Below are positions 58,352 through 64,000 of a stretch of 64,000 nt of DNA, one piece after another. The position numbers and the translations under genes were made by a program. A model generated the notes under the pieces. It saw only the letters and a program-made list of their open reading frames with translations. It ran no database searches and had not been told where the DNA came from. The number at the start of each line of letters is the position of its first letter. The stretch's first letter is position 1. Source of the stretch: Streptomyces sp. AV19 (GTDB lineage: Bacteria > Actinomycetota > Actinomycetes > Streptomycetales > Streptomycetaceae); assembly GCF_015999245.1 (NCBI RefSeq), contig NZ_JAEAMR010000022.1:637991-701990 (forward strand). The letters run 5' to 3'.

Positions 58352-59878
58352 TCAGGCGAGGCTGCACCCCGAGGCGGCGGGCGCCGGCAGCGGGGCGGGC
58401 GCGCCGATCGCCGGAATGCCGAGCATCACGCCCTTGGGCTTCTCCGCCCCCGCGGCGTTGCGCTTCTCCCACGCGTCGCCGGCCCGCGTGCGGCGCACGC
58501 CCAGGGCCGGGCCCTCGGCCAGCAGGTGGTGCGGAGCGGCGTAGGTGATCTCGACGGTCACCATGTCGCCGGGGCGCACGGGCTCCTCGGGCCTGGTGAA
58601 GTGGACGAGCCGGTTGTCGGGGGCGCGGCCGGACAGCCGCCGCGTGGCGTCGTCCTTGCGGCCCTCGCCCTCGGCGACCATGACCTCCAGGGTGCGGCCG
58701 ACCTGCTTCTTGTTCTCCTCCCAGGAGGTCTCCTCCTGGAGGGCGACCAGGCGCTCGTAGCGGGCCTGCACGACCTCCTTGGGGATCTGGCCCTCCATGT
58801 CGGCCGCCGGGGTGCCGGGGCGCTTGGAGTACTGGAAGGTGAAGGCCTGGGCGAAGCGGGCCTCGCGGACGACGTGCATCGTCTGCTCGAAGTCCTCCTC
58901 GGTCTCGCCGGGGAAGCCCACGATGATGTCGGTGGAGATGGCGGCGTCCGGCATGGCGGCGCGGACCTTCTCGATGATGCCGAGGAAGCGCTCCTGGCGG
59001 TACGAGCGGCGCATGGCCCGCAGGACGGTGTCCGAGCCGGACTGGAGCGGCATGTGCAGCTGCGGCATCACGTTCGGCGTCTCGGCCATGGCGGCGATCA
59101 CGTCGTCGGTGAAGTCGCGCGGGTGCGGCGAGGTGAAGCGGACGCGCTCCAGGCCCTCGATCTTGCCGCAGGCGCGCAGCAGCTTGGAGAAGGCCTCGCG
59201 GTCGCCCATGTCGGAGCCGTAGGCGTTGACGTTCTGCCCGAGCAGGGTGATCTCGGTGACGCCTTCGGCGACGAGCGCCTCGACCTCGGCCAGGATCTCG
59301 CCGGGCCGGCGGTCCTTCTCCTTGCCGCGCAGCGCGGGCACGATGCAGAAGGTGCAGGTGTTGTTGCAGCCGACGGAGATCGAGACCCAGGCCGCGTAGG
59401 CGCTCTCGCGGCGGGTGGGCAGCGTGGAGGGGAACGCCTCCAGCGACTCGGCGATCTCGACCTGGGCCTCCTCCTGGACGCGGGCGCGCTCCAGCAGCAC
59501 GGGCAGCTTGCCGATGTTGTGCGTGCCGAAGACGACGTCGACCCAGGGGGCCTTCTTGACGATGGTGTCCCGGTCCTTCTGGGCCAGGCAGCCGCCGACG
59601 GCGATCCGCATCCCGGGGCGCCGCGCCTTCATCGGCGCGAGCCGGCCCAGGTTGCCGTAGAGCTTGTTGTCGGCGTTCTCGCGCACGGCGCAGGTGTTGA
59701 AGACGACGACGTCGGCCTCGCCCTCCGCGGTGCCCTCGGGCGCGCGCACGTAACCGGCGTCCTCCAGCAGGCCGGAGAGCCGTTCGGAATCGTGGACGTT
59801 CATCTGGCACCCGTAGGTGCGCACCTCGTACGTTCCCTTGACGTCCACTGCCTGGCTCCGGTCGCTGCTGCTGGTCAT
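58352..59878 (-). CDS. miaB: tRNA-2-methylthio-N6-dimethylallyladenosine synthase
   Basis: 508 residues. The N-terminal methylthiotransferase domain has cysteines in TYGCQMN, NTCAVRE and VGGCLAQ. The radical-SAM motif is CNNTCTFC (about 163-170). A TRAM domain follows (KKQVGRTLEVMVAEG to about residue 440). It adds methylthio to i6A37 of tRNA, acting after MiaA. The last about 45 residues are a Pro/Ala-rich tail not needed in other MiaB proteins. Two 4Fe-4S clusters are expected. Confidence 0.96.
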   Translation of the reverse strand: MTSSSDRSQAVDVKGTYEVRTYGCQMNVHDSERLSGLLEDAGYVRAPEGTAEGEADVVVFNTCAVRENADNKLYGNLGRLAPMKARRPGMRIAVGGCLAQKDRDTIVKKAPWVDVVFGTHNIGKLPVLLERARVQEEAQVEIAESLEAFPSTLPTRRESAYAAWVSISVGCNNTCTFCIVPALRGKEKDRRPGEILAEVEALVAEGVTEITLLGQNVNAYGSDMGDREAFSKLLRACGKIEGLERVRFTSPHPRDFTDDVIAAMAETPNVMPQLHMPLQSGSDTVLRAMRRSYRQERFLGIIEKVRAAMPDAAISTDIIVGFPGETEEDFEQTMHVVREARFAQAFTFQYSKRPGTPAADMEGQIPKEVVQARYERLVALQEETSWEENKKQVGRTLEVMVAEGEGRKDDATRRLSGRAPDNRLVHFTRPEEPVRPGDMVTVEITYAAPHHLLAEGPALGVRRTRAGDAWEKRNAAGAEKPKGVMLGIPAIGAPAPLPAPAASGCSLA

Positions 59879-60415
59879 CCCTCAAGGGTAAAGGGGCGCC
59901 GGAGCGGTCACCGCCGCCAGGCCGCCCTGCCGCCGGGGCCGGCCTCGGGTCGTGCGTGATTTTCCGGCGTACGGCATGTCGCGGGCCGTACCGCCGAGTA
60001 CGCTCCGGACGCCGGGCCGGGATCGGCGCACCGGCATCTCTTCCTCGCCGCGTTCGCGGCGGGAGGATTGCCGGCCTCGCCGCGGAATCTCCTCGTCCGC
60101 GTCGCGTCCGCCACCTCGCCCATGATCTGCGGCGGCCTCGCCGGAACGGTCCTGACGGCCTTCCTGGCGCCTGTGCTGTGGCGGCACGGCCGGTACCACG
60201 GTGCCCTCCGGCCGGCGGGCGTCGCGGCCGTCGCGACGACAGGGCTGGTCGCCGGAAGCCCATCCGGCCGGGGCCGCGCAGGGGCGTTCCGTCGGCGTAC
60301 CGCTGACGCCCGCGGCCCCTCGTCGCAGGGCCCGCCAACACTCCGGTCGTTTCCGATCATTGCCGGACACGTCCTGCCCCTGGCCGCCCGGCTCCGGGGC
60401 TGGCAGGATCCGCCC
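59879..60415. other. 537-bp region with a possible relic of a membrane protein
   Basis: Between divergent miaB and the TAXI gene. A plus-strand frame from about 60040 to 60240 has GC-biased third positions and encodes a hydrophobic stretch, SPMICGGLAGTVLTAFLAPV. The bias is lost further on, where the frame runs into the TAXI gene. No start with a ribosome site was found, so it is at best a gene remnant. Confidence 0.35.
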
Positions 60416-61417
60416 ATGGCCCCCCGGATCCCGCGCCTCGGCAGGCACCGCGCCGTCCAGGCGGGTGCCGTGGCCGCCGTGCTGTGCGCGCTGCTGACGT
60501 GGTGGCTGGCGGCGCCGGAGGGGACGCCGTCCCCCTCCGGGCGGATGTCGATCGCTACCGGGACCCCGTCGGGGGTCTATGCCAAGTACGGCGCGATGCT
60601 CAAGGACGACCTGGCCCGCGACCTGCCCGCGCTGGACGTGCGGGTGCGGCACAGCCAGGGCTCGCTGGACAATCTGCGCCAAGTCGCCTCAGGCGAGGCC
60701 GACTTCGCGATCGCGACGGCGGACGCGGTCGCCACGTACCTCGACGGAGGGCGGCCGGGCGCGGGCCGGCTGCGCGCCTGCGCGCGGCTGTACGACGACT
60801 ACATCCACCTGGTGGTGCGCGAGGACGCGCGCGTGCGGTCCGTACGCGACCTCAAGGGGCTCAAGGTGGGCGTGGGGGCGGACGGGTCCGGGGTGCAGCT
60901 GATCGCCAGGCGGCTGCTGAGGGCCGGGGAGGTGGACTTCGAGCGGGACATCACGCCGGTCCGGGCCGGCATCAACACCCTTCCCCAACTGCTGCGCGAC
61001 GGCGGCGTCGACGCCTTCTTCTGGTCCGGCGGACTGCCCACCGTCAGCCTGCGCGCGCTCAGCGAGCGGCTCCCGGTCCGCCTCGTCCCACTCGACGACA
61101 TGATCGCCCCGCTGCGCCGCCTCGGCGGCGACGAGGCCCGCCACTACCGGGCGGCCATGATGCCGGTGGACGCCTATCCGAAGGCGAACGCCACGGAGGC
61201 CGTGAAGACCATCGCGGTCGCGAACCTCCTCATCACCACGGACCGGGCCGCCGCGGAGCTCACGGAGGGCGTCACCCGCACGGTGATCCGCAGCCGGGAC
61301 CGCATCGGCCAGGAGGTGCACGCGGCGCAGCTGGTGGACCTGCGCACCGCGGTCTTCACCGATCCCCTCCCCCTGCACGCGGGGGCGCGCCGCTACTACG
61401 TGTCCGGCAAGCCCTGA
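60416..61417 (+). CDS. TAXI-family solute-binding protein
   Basis: 333 residues; the ATG follows AGGA by 7 nt. An N-terminal hydrophobic signal/anchor AVAAVLCALLTWWLAAP is followed by the TAXI receptor fold: SIATGTPSGVYAKYGAML, DFAIATADAV and SVRDLKGLKVGVGADGSG. TAXI proteins normally feed TRAP transporters, but no TRAP membrane subunits are present here. The gene converges with and overlaps the end of gluK by 22 bp and lies beside gluR and gluA. Known TAXI receptors can bind glutamate, so a sensing or accessory role at the cell surface is plausible. Confidence 0.87.
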   Translation: MAPRIPRLGRHRAVQAGAVAAVLCALLTWWLAAPEGTPSPSGRMSIATGTPSGVYAKYGAMLKDDLARDLPALDVRVRHSQGSLDNLRQVASGEADFAIATADAVATYLDGGRPGAGRLRACARLYDDYIHLVVREDARVRSVRDLKGLKVGVGADGSGVQLIARRLLRAGEVDFERDITPVRAGINTLPQLLRDGGVDAFFWSGGLPTVSLRALSERLPVRLVPLDDMIAPLRRLGGDEARHYRAAMMPVDAYPKANATEAVKTIAVANLLITTDRAAAELTEGVTRTVIRSRDRIGQEVHAAQLVDLRTAVFTDPLPLHAGARRYYVSGKP

Positions 61418-62817
61418 TCCGGGGCGTCCGGGGGCCGTTCGCGCGGCACCCGGATCGTCACGCGCAGCCCGTGCGGCGCGTTCGGCGCGTACGAGAGGGT
61501 GGCGCCGCCCGCGGCCAGCAGGGCGCGGGAGATGGACAGGCCCAGCCCCGAGCCGGAGACGTTCTGGTGCCGGCCGCTGCGCCAGAAGCGGTCGCCGACG
61601 CGGGTGAGTTCCTCCTCGGTCAGCCCGGGGCCCTCGTCGGCCACGGTGACGGTCACCCGGTCCCCGACGACGGCCAGGGAGACCTCGACGCGGGCCCCGG
61701 CGGGCGTGAACTTCAGCGCGTTGTCCACGACGGCGTCCAGCGCGCTGGACAGCGCGACCGGGTCGGCCCAGCCGGTCACGGCGGCCGGTCCCGCGTAGCC
61801 GAGGGCGACCTCCTCGCGGCCGGCCACCGGGCTCCAGGCGCCCACCCGGCCGGCGACGAGCTCGGCGATGTCGGTGAGCTTCAGGTCGGCGGCGCTGTGT
61901 TCGGCCAGCGCCAGGTCCAGGAGGTCGTCCAGGACCCGGGCCAGCCGCATTCCCTCGGCGCGCACCGAGGCGACCTCCGGGTGCCCCTCGGGGAGGTCCA
62001 GGGCCAGCAGGTCGATCCTCAGCAGCAGGGCCGCGAGCGGATTGCGCAGTTGGTGCGAGGCGTCGGCGACGAAGGCGCGCTGCTGTTCCAGCGACTCCTC
62101 GACGTTGTCCGCCATCTCGTTGAACGAGCGGGCCAGGCGCCGGAGTTCCGGTGGTCCGCTGTCGGCGGCGACGCGTGCCTTCAGCCGGCCCTTGGCCATG
62201 CCGTGGGCGGCGGCGTCCAGGGTCCGCACGGGCCGCAGCACCCAGCCGGTGAGCCGGAAGGCGGCGCCGACGGCCAGCAGCATGGCGGCCGTCTCGCCCG
62301 CGGCCAGCAGCAGCCACCGGTGCAGGATGCGCGAACGCAGCGCGCCGGTGGGCGATTCGGTGACGACGACCGCGACCACGTCGCCGTCCCGGATGACGGG
62401 CGAGGCGACGGTGAGCCGGCCGTGGTGCCAGGGCCAGACCTGGGCGGGGTCGCGGCTGCGCCGCCCGGCGAGGGCCTCCTCGAACGCCCGCCGGCCCTCC
62501 CCGTGCTCCGGCACCCCCCACCCGGCCGGGGCGACGGCCACGGCGCTCCCGTCGCGCCGGAAGACCCCGGCCCGTATGCCGTACAGCTCCTCGTAGCGGA
62601 CGAGTTCGGCGCTCAGGGTGGCCGTCCGCTCGTCCGCCCCGGACGGCTGGAGGACGACGAACTGGGCCAGGGCGGCGAAGCGGGCGGTGTCGTCGATCCG
62701 GTCCACGACGACGCGCTGCTGCTGCACGGCGGCCATGCCGGCGCCGAGCGGGAGGCCGAGGGCGAGCAGCACACCGGCCATGAGGACGATGAGCAGCGGG
62801 AGGAGGCGGGCGCGCAC
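61396..62817 (-). CDS. gluK: Sensor histidine kinase of glutamate two-component system
   Basis: 473 residues from a GTG at 62817, 11 nt after the gluR stop, consistent with translational coupling; no good ribosome site. Membrane segments at about residues 5-30 and 170-195 flank an extracellular sensor domain. HAMP region, then His255 in SHQLRNPLAALLLRIDL, N box DNALKFTPAG, G1 DEGPGL and G2 GSGLGLSIS. By gene context it corresponds to GluK of S. coelicolor, reported as a glutamate sensor. It phosphorylates GluR. Its end overlaps that of the TAXI gene. Confidence 0.88.
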   Translation of the reverse strand: MRARLLPLLIVLMAGVLLALGLPLGAGMAAVQQQRVVVDRIDDTARFAALAQFVVLQPSGADERTATLSAELVRYEELYGIRAGVFRRDGSAVAVAPAGWGVPEHGEGRRAFEEALAGRRSRDPAQVWPWHHGRLTVASPVIRDGDVVAVVVTESPTGALRSRILHRWLLLAAGETAAMLLAVGAAFRLTGWVLRPVRTLDAAAHGMAKGRLKARVAADSGPPELRRLARSFNEMADNVEESLEQQRAFVADASHQLRNPLAALLLRIDLLALDLPEGHPEVASVRAEGMRLARVLDDLLDLALAEHSAADLKLTDIAELVAGRVGAWSPVAGREEVALGYAGPAAVTGWADPVALSSALDAVVDNALKFTPAGARVEVSLAVVGDRVTVTVADEGPGLTEEELTRVGDRFWRSGRHQNVSGSGLGLSISRALLAAGGATLSYAPNAPHGLRVTIRVPRERPPDAPDQGLPDT

Positions 62818-62828
62818 GGGCGGGGCCG

Positions 62829-63533
62829 TCAGGCCGCGGGGACGACGATTTTGTAACCGACGCCCCTGACGGTCTCGATGAGCGCGGGCAGGCGCAGCTT
62901 GGCGCGCAGCGAGGCGATGTGCACCTCCAGGGTCCGTCCCGTCCCCTCCCAACTGGTGCGCCACACCTCGCTGATGATCTGTTCCCGGCGGAAGACGACG
63001 CCCGGCCGCCGGGCGAGCAGGGCCAGCAGGTCGAACTCCTTGCGGGTGAGGGGGACGACGACGCCGTCCACGGACACGCGGCGGGTGGGCAGTTCGATGG
63101 TGAGCGGCCCCAGGCGCAGTTCACTCCCCGGGGAGCTTGCGGTCGGGCGTACGCGCCCCTCGGCGGGTGGAGTGCGCCGGGCGACGGCGTGGATGCGGGC
63201 GAGCAGTTCACCGGTGTCGTACGGCTTGACGACGTAGTCGTCGGCCCCCAGGTTCAGCCCGTGGATCTTGGAACGGGTGTCGGCGCGGGCGGTGACCATG
63301 ATGACGGGGGTGCCGGACGACCGCCGGATCCTGCCGCAGACCTCGAACCCGTCCTGGTCCGGCAGGCCGAGGTCGAGCAGGACCACCCCGAACGGGGCGC
63401 CGTCGCCCGGCAGGAGCGCCCGCAGGGCCTCCTCGCCGCTGCGCGCGTGGGTGACGGCGAAGCCGTGCCGGGCCAGGACGGCCGACAGGGCCGCGGCCAC
63501 GTGGTCGTCGTCCTCGACGAGCAGCAGTCTCAT
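62829..63533 (-). CDS. gluR: OmpR-family response regulator of glutamate two-component system
   Basis: 234 residues. Receiver domain with acidic pair in LVEDDDH, phospho-acceptor Asp54 in LLDLGLP and Lys in VVKPYDTGEL; winged-helix DNA-binding domain in the C-terminal half (LTRKEFDLLALLA, EVHIASLRAKLR, VRGVGYKIV). It is encoded just ahead of gluK and divergent from gluA, whose transcription it should control in response to extracellular glutamate, as known for GluR-GluK of S. coelicolor. Confidence 0.88.
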   Translation of the reverse strand: MRLLLVEDDDHVAAALSAVLARHGFAVTHARSGEEALRALLPGDGAPFGVVLLDLGLPDQDGFEVCGRIRRSSGTPVIMVTARADTRSKIHGLNLGADDYVVKPYDTGELLARIHAVARRTPPAEGRVRPTASSPGSELRLGPLTIELPTRRVSVDGVVVPLTRKEFDLLALLARRPGVVFRREQIISEVWRTSWEGTGRTLEVHIASLRAKLRLPALIETVRGVGYKIVVPAA

Positions 63534-63794
63534 CGTCCTCCGTCCGGTCGGCCGGCTCGGTGCGGCACCCCCGCATCCACGCCGATGGACGCGGCGTACG
63601 TCAAGGGGGCCCGGGCAGCAGGACGGCTTCCGTTATGCGGTCGGTACGCCCCCGGGCGCCCCGCGCGCCCGTTCACGGACCGTGGCCGCGTGCGGCCGTT
63701 TCGTTATGCTCAATTTCCGCTCAGATGTAATGACGCTGGTCGTGACGGCTCACTACTGTCCTCTCAACCGAGGAGGACGGAGCGTGGAACGCCG

Positions 63795-64000
63795 ATGAGC
63801 CAAGCACCGGTGAACGACAGCGCGGGCCCCGCGGCGGACCCCCTGGTCGTCCTGAACAAGGTCAACAAGCACTTCGGCGCGCTGCACGTGCTGCAGGACA
63901 TCGACCTGTCCATCGCACGCGGCGAAGTCGTGGTCGTCATCGGGCCGTCGGGCTCCGGCAAGTCCACGCTGTGCCGGACGATCAACCGGCTGGAGACCAC
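63795..64000 (+). CDS. gluA: Glutamate ABC transporter ATPase, N-terminal part (cut by window edge)
   Basis: 68 codons to the window end. MSQAPVNDSAGPAADPLVVL, then VNKHFGALHVLQDIDL and Walker A GPSGSGKSTLCRTINRLE, as in GlnQ/GluA polar amino-acid transporter ATPases. The ATG at 63795 follows GTGGAACGCCG, a weak site. The 261-bp region before it (63534-63794), shared with gluR, is less GC-rich around 63700-63740 and presumably contains the promoters; a GluR site could not be assigned. Confidence 0.85.
   Translation, partial: MSQAPVNDSAGPAADPLVVLNKVNKHFGALHVLQDIDLSIARGEVVVVIGPSGSGKSTLCRTINRLET

Noticed and set aside
59957..60306. Small plus-strand gene upstream of the TAXI gene
   Set aside because: Only a 200-bp stretch has coding-like bias, without a ribosome site or clear stop of its own. 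Kept as a possible relic, not a gene.

Overview
The window is very GC-rich, actinobacterial DNA. Nearly every protein (LexA, NrdR/NrdJ, RshA, HflX, DUF4192, the RecQ-family protein, GluR/GluK) and their order point to Streptomyces or a very close relative. No plasmid, phage, CRISPR or tRNA signal was seen.

Region 1 (1-3130): the 5' part of a glycogen-debranching-type enzyme and a DUF4192 protein, both on the minus strand. Region 2 (3224-27767): a complete coelichelin-type siderophore cluster with an amidohydrolase at its edge. It holds cchK (MbtH-like), cchJ (esterase), cchI and cchG (ABC exporter halves), cchH (11 kb trimodular NRPS), cchF (binding lipoprotein), cchE, cchD and cchC (ferric-siderophore importer), cchB (ornithine N-hydroxylase) and cchA (formyltransferase). 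Adenylation codes read from the sequence (DINYWGGIGK, DFWNIGMVHK, DMENLGLINK) match formyl-hydroxyornithine, threonine and hydroxyornithine. Five iron-box-like sites sit before cchK/cchJ, cchH, cchF, cchB and cchA, so the locus should be switched on by iron limitation through a DmdR/DtxR-type repressor. CchB and CchA make the modified ornithines, CchH assembles the peptide, CchG/CchI probably export it, CchF-CchC/D/E re-import the ferric form and CchJ may release iron or product.

Region 3 (27786-44213) is chromosomal housekeeping: a RecQ helicase with a phosphoribosyltransferase-like tail, RNase HII, an ADP-ribosylglycohydrolase, a histidine phosphatase, a TetR regulator with a TTG start, DUF4937 and VOC proteins, nrdR-nrdJ under paired NrdR boxes, lexA with an SOS box, and a DinG-like helicase. 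A MITE-like element lies at 31009-31189. Region 4 (44297-47222) is a two-gene NIS-siderophore-type operon: an intact IucA/IucC synthetase behind an aminotransferase that has lost its PLP lysine and a central segment. Region 5 (47571-59878): a secreted serine protease, then the minus-strand series miaB, dioxygenase-like gene, miaA, small membrane protein, dapF, rshA, M1 peptidase and hflX, interrupted by a plus-strand pair of small genes, one an Rv0909-type antitoxin. Region 6 (60416-64000): a TAXI solute-binding protein, the gluK-gluR two-component system and the start of gluA, a glutamate-sensing and uptake locus.

Most notable: a perfect 21-bp-arm palindrome of exactly 15 codons inside the NRPS gene, complementary degeneration of the two ABC exporter halves, a 27-bp tandem duplication at the cchH/cchI junction, the inactivated-looking aminotransferase beside an intact NIS synthetase, and an altered condensation motif in NRPS module 3.
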